7,471 nucleotides of DNA, taken from an uncultured Marinicella sp. Its GTDB lineage: Bacteria > Pseudomonadota > Gammaproteobacteria > Xanthomonadales > Marinicellaceae. The translations under genes were made by a program, and so were the position numbers. Position 1 is the first letter of the stretch. Every line of letters starts with the position of its first letter. The DNA lies in the NCBI GenBank assembly GCA_938008005.1, contig CALLLZ010000056.1, forward strand, positions 1-7,471. Reading direction: 5' to 3'. Positions 1 to 6,609 of this stretch are shown piece by piece. The notes below the pieces were generated by a model, which saw only the letters and a program-made list of their open reading frames with translations, had not been told where the DNA came from and made no database searches.

Positions 1-786
1 AACTATACTGACAACAATGTCAGTGCTGGCAATACCTATTTCTACTATGTAACTGCTGATGACAATGCGGGCAATGAATCCAGCAATGGAGCCACCACAT
101 CTGCCACCATAGCAGGTGGCTCGAATAACGTTTTAAGTAATGGCGTTGCTAAAACGGCTCTATCGGACAGCACCAACAATCAACAGTTTTACACCATCGA
201 AGTACCCGCTGGGACAAGTTCACTGGACTTCAATATAAGTGGTGGATCGGGTGATGCCGATTTATATGTTAAATATGGTTCTCAACCAACCACATCAAAT
301 TATGATTGTAGACCCTGGTTAAATGGTAACAATGAGAGTTGCAGCATCAACTCCATTCAAGCCGGCACCTACCACGTCATGATTAATGCCTATGAAAGTT
401 ACAGCGGTGTCAGTTTAGTGGCCAATTTTGCAAGCTCACAACAGTCGGTTTTTAGCAATGGTTCAAACATCAACATCCCTGACAACAACCCCACTGGTGC
501 CAGCAGTTCTATCAGTGTAAATCGCTCAGGCCAAGCTGGAAACATGACCATCAGCTATAACATTGTTCATACCTACCGCGGTGATTTAAGGGTACAGTTG
601 ATCGCGCCAAATGGTCATATCACAACCTTACGAGATCCAAGTGGTGGTGGCACCAACAACCTCAATGAAACCATCAACACAAATCAAGGCAGTCGCAGCG
701 CCAGCGGCACATGGCAGCTAAAAGTGGTAGATACCTTCAATCAAGATACCGGGTATATCAACTCCTGGCAATTAGAATTTTTATAG
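1..786 (+). CDS. C-terminal part of a secreted peptidase-type protein with PPC and P domains (5' end outside window)
   Basis: The frame is open from base 1 to the TAG at 784-786, giving 261 visible residues; the start lies upstream. Residues 1-38 look like the last strands of a fibronectin III-like domain (tyrosine-rich strand, then a DDNAGNESS loop). Residues about 42-143 form a PPC (bacterial pre-peptidase C-terminal) domain, with the typical GDADLYVKYG strand (84-93) and two cysteines (103, 114) that could pair. Residues about 150-261 form a P/proprotein-convertase domain: HTYRGDLRVQLIAPNG at 190-205, a GTWQLKVVD strand at 236-244 and a terminal WQLEF. In known families these modules follow the catalytic domain of exported serine (S8, S1) or metallo- (M4, M36) peptidases, and can aid folding or substrate binding and be trimmed after secretion. 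The catalytic domain is not in the window, so the peptidase class is unknown. The gene is followed directly by a hairpin terminator, so it ends its transcription unit. Confidence 0.9.
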   Translation, partial: NYTDNNVSAGNTYFYYVTADDNAGNESSNGATTSATIAGGSNNVLSNGVAKTALSDSTNNQQFYTIEVPAGTSSLDFNISGGSGDADLYVKYGSQPTTSNYDCRPWLNGNNESCSINSIQAGTYHVMINAYESYSGVSLVANFASSQQSVFSNGSNINIPDNNPTGASSSISVNRSGQAGNMTISYNIVHTYRGDLRVQLIAPNGHITTLRDPSGGGTNNLNETINTNQGSRSASGTWQLKVVDTFNQDTGYINSWQLEFL

Positions 787-809
787 TAAGTCAACAAACA
801 CAATCCTCC

Positions 810-843
810 CCCAAAGCCTGAATTATTAACTGCAGGCTTTGGG
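810..843 (+). terminator. Hairpin terminator after the PPC/P-domain gene
   Basis: CCCAAAGCCTG (810-820) and CAGGCTTTGGG (833-843) form a perfect 11-bp stem with a 12-base loop, starting 23 bases after the stop codon. The following T-run is short (TTTAT), so termination may be less than complete. The position and strong stem still fit an intrinsic terminator. Confidence 0.75.
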
Positions 844-875
844 TTTATGTAAAGCATAAAAAGAACCGAAGTCAC

Positions 876-895
876 AATTGGTCAGAATTGGTAAG
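876..895. repeat. Tandem 10-bp repeat upstream of the choice-of-anchor J gene
   Basis: AATTGGTCAG (876-885) is followed immediately by AATTGGTAAG (886-895), nine of ten bases identical. The pair lies 75-94 bases upstream of the GTG start at 970, at one helical turn spacing. That is where a promoter or activator site would be expected. No convincing -35/-10 pair could be fixed nearby, so the regulatory role is inference. Confidence 0.4.
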
Positions 896-969
896 AAATA
901 TTCACTAACAATTTTAACTCGTATGTAAATAAGCTGGTGTTACTTTCAATTCAAAGAGGTAAATGTAAA

Positions 970-1719
970 GTGACACTGTTTAAAAGTTTTTTATTAAAGT
1001 TATTGGTGACAAGCAGCTTATTTTCTCAATTAACCCATGCGGGTGCATTTTCAGAAGGCTTTGAAAATGTCAATCAGTTACCGTCAACGGGGTGGATTTT
1101 TGACAATCAATCTGACTTTGTGGGTGACTTATTCTGGAGTCAAGGGTTAACTGGCGTTTTTCCGGCTCAAGCCGGCCCTGATAATTCGTATCTGCTTGGC
1201 GGAGTGGGTCAAACCGGTGGCGATATACTGTGCGACTGGCTGGTTTTACCAGATATTGGTTTTGTCGATCAATTTAATTTTTACACCCGCACCGAAACCA
1301 ACTCATCAGCTCCAGATCGTTTGTTGGTGGTTTACAGCGCATCAGGTGGGACCAACACTGGCCCTTGTGTGATCAATGATGCCGCGCGAAACAGCCAAGG
1401 CAATAATGAATTTGGAGATTTTGTGCCTATATTATCCATCAACCCAAATCTTGACTCTGGTGTTTACCCCAATCAATGGACACAGTTCAGTGTACCGGTC
1501 AACGGTGATGGACGATTGGCATTGGTTTATTTTGTTGACAACGTAGGAGTCAATGGCAACTTGATTGCTATCGACAGCATCAATATTGGACCAGGGGTAC
1601 CACCTGTGAATTCAGATGAAATCGCACCAGTCCCCAGCTTATCGCTTGCCGGCATCTTCATGTTGTTATTGTTGGTAATAGTTGCGGTGAAAAAAAACAT
1701 GGTTTTTAAACAAAATTAA
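970..1719 (+). CDS. Choice-of-anchor J domain protein with C-terminal sorting tail
   Basis: 249 residues. The GTG at 970 is chosen because AAAGAGGT (953-960) lies about ten bases upstream and it yields a clean signal peptide; the in-frame GTG at 937 would add 11 polar, basic residues in front of it. The signal peptide runs to about residue 24 (hydrophobic core 7-20, THA before the cut). Residues about 27-208 match the choice-of-anchor J pattern: FSEGFENVNQLPSTGW at the start, LCDWLVLPDIG (87-97), FYTRTET (104-110), PDRLLVVYSASGG (115-127), a GDFVPILSINPNL stretch (149-161), YPNQWTQFSV (166-175) and IAIDSINIG (199-207). The C-terminus has VPSLSLAG (221-228), a hydrophobic segment (226-240) and KK at 241-242, a layout like IPTL-CTERM or PEP-CTERM-type sorting signals. 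It is probably exported and then held in the membrane or processed by a sorting peptidase encoded elsewhere. The ligand or substrate is unknown. It converges with the regulator gene, 48 bases away. Confidence 0.85.
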   Translation: MTLFKSFLLKLLVTSSLFSQLTHAGAFSEGFENVNQLPSTGWIFDNQSDFVGDLFWSQGLTGVFPAQAGPDNSYLLGGVGQTGGDILCDWLVLPDIGFVDQFNFYTRTETNSSAPDRLLVVYSASGGTNTGPCVINDAARNSQGNNEFGDFVPILSINPNLDSGVYPNQWTQFSVPVNGDGRLALVYFVDNVGVNGNLIAIDSINIGPGVPPVNSDEIAPVPSLSLAGIFMLLLLVIVAVKKNMVFKQN

Positions 1720-1767
1720 AAAAGCATATCTCGTACCAAAGTTGTATGTGGCTCGGCGCAAAAGCAG

Positions 1768-2637
1768 TCATTGGTTCTTTTCGATCCAACCATCAACCAA
1801 TTCATCAAATCCAGAAGGATAGGCTGCCCCGTCTTCAACACCCACATACAACAAACACATTTTGTTTGAATTCTTAAAAACACGACTGTATTTACTTAGC
1901 CATAAAGTTAGGTGACTGATCAAATCTTGACTTAATGGCACAGCCGAAACTATCTCAGGATTACCCTTTAATAAATTTAAAATAGCTAAGTTACTCTCAT
2001 ACAAAGGGCCATCTGTATAGGCTCTGACTTGTTGACATAGAAACAATTCTTGATCATTCATTTGATCATGTAGTTGATAAAATCGCTTTTCCCAAGAATC
2101 CTCTTTCTTCAATTCAAACCGTGTACTTAATAACGTTCCCAATTCATTGCGTCGATTAATCTGACTGATAAAGGCTTGCTTTGTCACTGCTAAATGATTA
2201 TCCAGAACCAGCATTTGTGCCATTAAGCGCTTCTGTTTTTGCATGTGGTAGAAGAAACCTGTTATAAGCAAAGCTGCTATACCAATAACAACTGCGGCTA
2301 TCGTTTTTTTGTCGATTGACTTGGTCTGTGTCTGTGATTTGGGTGGCTCAGTTGTAATAATCCGGTACCCTTCACCAAAAACCGATTCTATCTCAACACC
2401 CTCTGGATTGATTTCTTGTCTTAATTTACTGATGGTTTTATACAATGTATTTTCAGTGACCACCCGACCTTTCCAAACTTCTTTAAAAATCTCTTCCTTA
2501 CTGATGGTTTCAGGTGCACTTTTAAGTAATAAAACAAACAGCTGCGAAGCCTTACCACCCCATTTCATGGCCACTCTTTTTTTAAACACATTCCCAGTAT
2601 CGGAATCGACCACATAAGGTCCAATTTCTAATGACAT
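1768..2637 (-). CDS. ToxR/CadC-type membrane-anchored winged-helix transcriptional regulator
   Basis: 289 residues from the ATG at 2637. A TTG at 2646 would add three residues but has no better ribosome site, and an in-frame stop lies at 2668-2670. Residues about 3-94 form an OmpR/PhoB-type winged-helix DNA-binding domain: TISKEEIFKEVW (44-55), GRVVTENTLYKTISKLRQEI (57-76, recognition helix region) and FGEGYRI (87-93, wing). A short polar linker follows, then one membrane segment (about 112-130) flanked by lysines. A C-terminal domain of about 155 residues should be periplasmic. It has only two cysteines, C201 and C261, which could form a disulfide as in ToxR. No receiver domain is present, so this is not a two-component response regulator. 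The C-terminal domain is not one I recognise. The gene lies downstream of, and in the same direction as, the beta-helix gene (128 bases between them) but has its own candidate promoter and operator, suggesting autoregulation. No clear Shine-Dalgarno is visible. Confidence 0.88.
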   Translation of the reverse strand: MSLEIGPYVVDSDTGNVFKKRVAMKWGGKASQLFVLLLKSAPETISKEEIFKEVWKGRVVTENTLYKTISKLRQEINPEGVEIESVFGEGYRIITTEPPKSQTQTKSIDKKTIAAVVIGIAALLITGFFYHMQKQKRLMAQMLVLDNHLAVTKQAFISQINRRNELGTLLSTRFELKKEDSWEKRFYQLHDQMNDQELFLCQQVRAYTDGPLYESNLAILNLLKGNPEIVSAVPLSQDLISHLTLWLSKYSRVFKNSNKMCLLYVGVEDGAAYPSGFDELVDGWIEKNQ

Positions 2638-2644
2638 TGAATTC

Positions 2645-2690
2645 AATTGATTGAGGAAGTGATGTATTTATGACATACCCTCAATCAATT
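2645..2690. promoter_or_regulatory. Perfect 12-bp inverted repeat, likely operator of the regulator gene
   Basis: AATTGATTGAGG (2645-2656) and CCTCAATCAATT (2679-2690) are exact reverse complements, separated by 22 bases. Arm centres are 34 bp apart, about three helical turns. One arm sits between the candidate -35 and -10 of the regulator promoter and the other just after the predicted transcription start, a typical layout for repression by a dimer or pair of dimers. If transcription instead starts farther upstream, the RNA could fold into a 12-bp stem ending eight bases before the ATG and limit translation. No T-run follows either side, so it is not a typical terminator. Confidence 0.6.
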
Positions 2691-2695
2691 TTCAA
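2667..2695 (-). promoter_or_regulatory. Candidate sigma-70 promoter of the regulator gene
   Basis: On the minus strand TTGAAA (2695-2690, five of six to TTGACA) and CATAAA (2672-2667, four of six to TATAAT) are separated by exactly 17 bases. Transcription would start near 2660, giving a leader of about 22 bases before the ATG at 2637. The spacer contains one arm of the 12-bp inverted repeat. The hexamers were found by eye. Confidence 0.5.
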
Positions 2696-2765
2696 CTCAC
2701 TTGTAAAATTACCCATCAAAATACTCACATACAATGACTCAACATATGATGTTTTAAAACCACAA

Positions 2766-5375
2766 TCACTCAAAGTTATTTACAAATATAATATCAGGGT
2801 CCATCTCTAAACCATCTAATTCAAACGCCCCTTGATCATAGAATCCAGTCTCATCATCTCTGAACAAACCATCTAAGTCACTCAAAGGGCCAGACGTGCA
2901 TGCATTGTGACTGGGAGAGGCTATAGATAAACGATAGTCACCTCGGCTGGTGGTCTCAAACAACGGATCACCGAGGTTCCCCCCCATGGCTTGACTGCTG
3001 GGACTGGGCGCTTGACTGTTGTTACAAGACCGTGTGAATGATGCACCAAATGTCACCTCTGGTGCATCAGAATTATTAAACAATATACTGTTGGTTAAGG
3101 TTAAATCAACGGTTAAATCTGGCACATTCAAAGGAGCACCTTGGTTATCAACCACGGTGACTGCATGCATGACCGCTTCAACATCACCAGTTAATTCAAT
3201 AACAGATGCACTGTCTGCTGCCAATCCATTGTTATGAATCAACAAGTTTTCCATGTTTAATGTGACTAAATCAAATACCCCGTTGATGTTGATTACAGCT
3301 CCTTCCAACCCGGTATTTCCTGTCCACATCGTACGCCTCAAATCCAAGGAACTATCCCCACCAGTTGTTATAGTACCACTGAGATCACTGGCCTGATTAT
3401 TGATGAATGCAGAACAATATTGATTGAAGCCTAATAAAGCGGGATCACATTGGTCCGTTCCACTGCCATAATCACTGTCAATTGATAGTTCAGATCTCGT
3501 TAAATTGATAGCACTTCCAAATCTGGCTTGGTTACCATCAAAAACAGTGTTGATCAAACTCAATTCATTACCAAGAAATAAAGATATGGCACCACCTCCA
3601 TTAAGAGCTGTATTATTAACAAAACGACTGTTTTTAACCACTCCATCCGAAAAAACGGCAATAAAGCCCCCCCCGCCAATGGCATCATTTTCAAAGAATA
3701 AACTGCCTTTTATTTCAAACCAATCAGTGTCATCAAAGAAAATGCTTCCACCTGAATTGGCCGAATTATTACTTTCAAATCTAGTTTGAGCGATCTTCAT
3801 TTCATCAGCCCTCTCTATGTACATCGCTCCGCCCCCATCATTGGTTTGTTGCGTGGTGGTGCTGTTTTCTAAAAACACCATACCATTGATGTTGATGATC
3901 ATCTGCGCAGATGATTCGGCCTCAGCATGAACGGCCCCTCCTCTGTATGTGGCCTGATTTCCTTGAATTAAGGTTGATGAAATATTTAAAGTACCTTGGG
4001 TAAAACCAATGGCACCGCCATAGCCTTGGTCTGTTTGATCTGAAAACGAGTCATTATTTAAAAACTCACTGTCAACAATTTGGCTGATGTGCGCATCGCT
4101 CGTTAACTGTGAATTAAAGCCACCACCGACCCCGTTGGTTGCTTGGTTTTCTCGGATTGAAGTGTTATTCAATATATCTATTGAGGTACAGGCTTCACAA
4201 TGAATACCACCTCCTGATTGAGCACTGTTGCTGATTACCTCAGTTTCATCAACCACTAATAAACCAGAAGTACTGATACCACCACCAGATATGACTGCCA
4301 AATTGTTTTCTATGATTGAGTCTTCATTAAGGGTCAATTCTGTGTTTTCTGCGGCCAGAACACCACCACCCATGTGGTTTGCGCTGTTCCCAATAATTCG
4401 GGTTCTGCTGATTTCTGCCACCACATCATCCAAGTAAATACCACCGCCACCATTATTACCTGTGCCTGAGAGTGAACTGTTATTGTTAACCCTGGCATTG
4501 AACATATCTAATCCAGAATCTTTTAGATACAAGCCACCACCGCTGTTATCTGCTGAGTTATCAGTGATCATGGCATTTGAAATGTCCACATTAGAATTAA
4601 CCGCATACAAGCCCCCACCATGTCTACCCGCTTCATTCCACTGCAAAACTGCTTGAGTGCGACTCAAAAATATATCAGAGTTATCAGCATATATACCACC
4701 ACCGTCTGTGCCAGCTTGACTGAAACCATTGTTATTACTGACACCAATATTTCCATCCAAAACGGTCATTGACGAATCAAATAAAGCAATGGCCCCACCA
4801 ACAAAATCAGCAACTCCACGATAAACTGAACTGCCATTAATTAACTGAAGGTTACTGCCATTTTCTATTACAATATTTCCTCCTGCTTGACTGGCAAAAC
4901 CATCAGTTACTAACACATCATCTAGGATTAATTCACTGCTCTCAAGCACTGCCACTACACCACCAAAATCCGCTTTGGTATTCCTCAACCACATGTGCCT
5001 GAAGGTGACTGTAGCTGACTGGCTGATTTGTACCAGACCACCTTGAGAATCAAATGTTCCAGTTTGACCATCAACAATGACTGTGGCAGAGGTGGCACTG
5101 GACATTTCTTGTTCACAGCCGGTAAAACCAGGCCCAGCTGATTCAGAAGGCAGCAAAGTTAAATCAACTTTAATCTTCCCTAACAGTTCTTCATAGGTTC
5201 CAGGACGGATGTAAATGGTATCACCAGCACTTGCAGCAGCTATGGCTTCATTAACACTTTCATAGGCACAAGCAGAACCATTGATACCTACCTTACTTGT
5301 TCCTGCATAAACCACATTTAATGACAACAGGATGAGTAAACAAGATACATTTGTTTTTGTAAATAAAGAATTCAT
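2766..5375 (-). CDS. Secreted right-handed beta-helix protein with Pmp-like repeats and choice-of-anchor Q C-terminus
   Basis: 869 residues from the ATG at 5375. The signal peptide has a hydrophobic core at 11-23 and VYA before the predicted cut at 24/25. Residues about 36-61 are the usual cap of parallel beta-helix proteins (CAYESVNEAIAAA, GDTIYIRPGTY). From about 110 to 630 the chain is built of many short coils carrying GG(G/A)(I/L/V/M) and (F/I)xxN(N/S)xA motifs, for example GGAIALF (193-199), GGGLYA (253-258), GGAIGF (453-458), GGAVHA (479-484), FVNNTA (585-590) and GGGAISLF (593-600). These resemble the polymorphic outer membrane protein repeat (GGAI/FxxN). A cysteine pair insertion lies at 643/654 (DQCDPALLGFNQYC) and a CxxC at 393-396. 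Residues about 756-855 fit choice-of-anchor Q: NLGDPLF (800-806), a GDYRLSIASPS stretch (812-822), DLDGLFRD (833-840) and DQGAFE (847-852). The chain ends IIFVNNFE. No autotransporter barrel is present. It is probably a surface or extracellular adhesin, or a carbohydrate-interacting protein; no catalytic site is evident. The ribosome site is weak. Confidence 0.88.
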   Translation of the reverse strand: MNSLFTKTNVSCLLILLSLNVVYAGTSKVGINGSACAYESVNEAIAAASAGDTIYIRPGTYEELLGKIKVDLTLLPSESAGPGFTGCEQEMSSATSATVIVDGQTGTFDSQGGLVQISQSATVTFRHMWLRNTKADFGGVVAVLESSELILDDVLVTDGFASQAGGNIVIENGSNLQLINGSSVYRGVADFVGGAIALFDSSMTVLDGNIGVSNNNGFSQAGTDGGGIYADNSDIFLSRTQAVLQWNEAGRHGGGLYAVNSNVDISNAMITDNSADNSGGGLYLKDSGLDMFNARVNNNSSLSGTGNNGGGGIYLDDVVAEISRTRIIGNSANHMGGGVLAAENTELTLNEDSIIENNLAVISGGGISTSGLLVVDETEVISNSAQSGGGIHCEACTSIDILNNTSIRENQATNGVGGGFNSQLTSDAHISQIVDSEFLNNDSFSDQTDQGYGGAIGFTQGTLNISSTLIQGNQATYRGGAVHAEAESSAQMIININGMVFLENSTTTQQTNDGGGAMYIERADEMKIAQTRFESNNSANSGGSIFFDDTDWFEIKGSLFFENDAIGGGGFIAVFSDGVVKNSRFVNNTALNGGGAISLFLGNELSLINTVFDGNQARFGSAINLTRSELSIDSDYGSGTDQCDPALLGFNQYCSAFINNQASDLSGTITTGGDSSLDLRRTMWTGNTGLEGAVININGVFDLVTLNMENLLIHNNGLAADSASVIELTGDVEAVMHAVTVVDNQGAPLNVPDLTVDLTLTNSILFNNSDAPEVTFGASFTRSCNNSQAPSPSSQAMGGNLGDPLFETTSRGDYRLSIASPSHNACTSGPLSDLDGLFRDDETGFYDQGAFELDGLEMDPDIIFVNNFE

Positions 5376-5537
5376 AAGTTTTCGTGATTAAATTTAAATC
5401 AACGTCAATATACGATGTTAAATGGCTTTTAATATCTGAATAATTCTGAATAATTCTGTCTACTTGGAAAGACAACGTTTTTTAGAAAGTTAAAAAACAT
5501 GAAAAAAACATGAAAAACATCTGCTAACATCTCAGCT
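5376..5537. promoter_or_regulatory. AT-rich divergent promoter region between the beta-helix gene and dtd
   Basis: The 162 bases between the two divergent starts must carry promoters for both genes. The stretch is very AT-rich, with an AT-rich dyad (GATTAAATTTAAATC, 5385-5399) near the beta-helix start and three spaced AAACAT copies near dtd (ending at 5500, 5511 and 5520). A TATATT box on the minus strand (5414-5409) has no good -35 partner. Neither gene has a strong Shine-Dalgarno here. Exact promoter elements could not be assigned. Confidence 0.4.
5435..5458. repeat. Tandem 10-bp repeat in the divergent intergenic region
   Basis: TCTGAATAAT occurs as 2.4 exact tandem copies (5435-5444, 5445-5454, then TCTG). 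Each unit junction contains the near-palindrome GAAT-A-ATTC (5438-5446, 5448-5456), one helical turn apart. It sits between the divergent beta-helix gene and dtd, 60-83 bases before the former and 80-103 before the latter, so it could bind a regulator of either. That role is inferred from position alone. Confidence 0.5.
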
Positions 5538-5978
5538 ATGAAAGCATTGATCCAAAGAGTAAAACAAGCACAAGTTGATGTCGAAGGACAAACCGTAGGA
5601 AAAATCAAAGCAGGTATGCTGGCATTGATTGGTATTGAACGCGAAGACACCATAGAAAAAGCTCAACAACTACTCAATAAGATTTGCCGTTATCGAATTT
5701 TCAACGATGATGACGGTAAAATGAATTTGTCTCTGAATGATATCCAAGGTGAGTTGTTGTTAGTCTCTCAATTCACTTTAGTGGCCGATACTCGAAAAGG
5801 TAACCGCCCTGGTTTTTCTCGCGGAGCCGCACCAGAACAAGGCAAACTTATTTTTAATGAGCTGGTTAAACTGGCTAACAACACAGAACTTAATATTCAA
5901 ACTGGGAAATTCGGTGCTGATATGCAAGTCAGCTTGGTGAATGACGGGCCTGTTACTTTTTGGTTAGAGTCAAAATAA
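5538..5978 (+). CDS. dtd: D-aminoacyl-tRNA deacylase
   Basis: 146 residues, the usual length of the bacterial enzyme. Dtd hydrolyses the ester bond between a D-amino acid (and glycine mischarged on tRNA-Ala) and tRNA in the cytoplasm, recycling tRNA and protecting translation. Signature segments are present: MKALIQRVKQAQVDVEG at the N-terminus, SQFTLVADTRKGNRPGFSRG (77-96) with the catalytic-region SQFTL, and the C-terminal NDGPVTFWLE (135-144), which contains the Gly-cisPro motif that excludes L-amino acids. The protein appears complete and intact. The ATG at 5538 fits the conserved N-terminus exactly, but no Shine-Dalgarno is obvious (AACATCTCAGCT precedes it). It is transcribed alone, divergent from the beta-helix gene and convergent with the tail-anchored protein gene, 17 bases away. 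No terminator is visible in that gap. Confidence 0.97.
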   Translation: MKALIQRVKQAQVDVEGQTVGKIKAGMLALIGIEREDTIEKAQQLLNKICRYRIFNDDDGKMNLSLNDIQGELLLVSQFTLVADTRKGNRPGFSRGAAPEQGKLIFNELVKLANNTELNIQTGKFGADMQVSLVNDGPVTFWLESK

Positions 5979-5995
5979 TCGCGCAACCTCTGGGC

Positions 5996-6478
5996 TTAAA
6001 AAATCATGGCCAAAGCGATGATAATGGCAAATACTATAAAAAGCAGTTTAATCACAACTGATTTCTCTGGAACAGGCTGGTGGGTGTTACTTTGATTTTG
6101 CTCTAATATCAATCGAGCCATGATGTCATCCACGTCTTTCTCACTCGCTTTAATTTCTGGGTCCAGTTTTTGTGTCCCCAACTGAGAAGTGTTTTGGGGT
6201 GTTTGTATACCCCTTTGCTGAACGTTTTCTTGTTTGGTTTTCATCACGTCAGATTGCTTTTTCTCTAATAAATCCAAACTTATCGAAGAACTGGATTTAA
6301 TATCCTCTGATGATTCAACTTCTTTCACATACTCTGCTTGCTTGATGTTTTCTAACAGGTCAATCAATTGCTTCCGATCTTCCCAATCCATTTTTGTGAT
6401 ACTTGCTGGGTTTGCTTTATTGATGCGGTGTACTTTGCCATTCAATTTGATTAAAACTTCTGATTCTTTCATATTCAT
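5996..6478 (-). CDS. Small tail-anchored membrane protein of unknown function
   Basis: 160 residues from the ATG at 6478; a second ATG at 6472 is equally possible (MNM start). I do not recognise a named family. The N-terminal 45 residues look like a small folded unit: EVLIKLNGKVHRINKANP (7-24), then DWEDRKQLIDLLENI (31-45). Residues 50-110 are charged, Ser/Gln-rich and probably disordered. A short helix, DVDDIMARLILEQ (115-127), may be a conserved interaction segment. The chain ends in one strongly hydrophobic segment (141-160) running to the last residue, with no signal peptide. This predicts a tail-anchored inner-membrane protein with its bulk in the cytoplasm. A weak AGG lies 13 bases before the first ATG. 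The orientation, convergent with dtd and pointing away from the fibre gene, gives little functional context. The coding call rests on the coherent domain layout and the clean terminal anchor. Confidence 0.75.
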   Translation of the reverse strand: MNMKESEVLIKLNGKVHRINKANPASITKMDWEDRKQLIDLLENIKQAEYVKEVESSEDIKSSSSISLDLLEKKQSDVMKTKQENVQQRGIQTPQNTSQLGTQKLDPEIKASEKDVDDIMARLILEQNQSNTHQPVPEKSVVIKLLFIVFAIIIALAMIF

Positions 6479-6609
6479 AGTGTTATAGAAACCTGATTAT
6501 TTTACACCCTATATTGATTTAAGTAACCTTTGATTAAATCCAGGGTAACAGGAGGAAATTTTCACTTCGTATCTACCAGTTTGATGCTTGGTTTAAAAGA
6601 AGTTCGAGA

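Noticed and set aside
937..969. GTG at 937 as start of the choice-of-anchor J protein
   Set aside because: The GTG at 970 has AAAGAGGT at proper spacing and begins a standard signal peptide; the longer form would place polar, basic residues in front of it.
1718..1748. Possible terminator between the two convergent genes (six-A/T run beside CATA/TATG)
   Set aside because: The stem is only four base pairs with a loop of about 16, too weak to call despite the T-run on the minus strand.
2309..2617. Open frame on the plus strand opposite the regulator
   Set aside because: Antisense to the winged-helix domain, with no domain signature; the minus-strand reading explains the sequence.
3505..4656. 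Several plus-strand open frames rich in proline, opposite the beta-helix gene
   Set aside because: Their proline runs are the reverse complement of the glycine repeats; no ribosome sites or domains.
5293..5653. Minus-strand open frames overlapping the beta-helix start and the dtd start
   Set aside because: They overlap well-supported genes in other frames or antisense and have no recognisable features.
6516..6540. 7-bp inverted repeat GATTTAA...TTAAATC upstream of the tail-anchored protein gene, sharing TTGATTTAA with the region before the beta-helix gene
   Set aside because: Short and made almost only of A and T in AT-rich DNA; expected by chance often enough that I do not call it an operator.
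6550..6555. Perfect AGGAGG on the plus strand
   Set aside because: No ATG, GTG or TTG lies at a usable distance downstream and no open frame follows, so it is not read as a ribosome site of a hidden gene.
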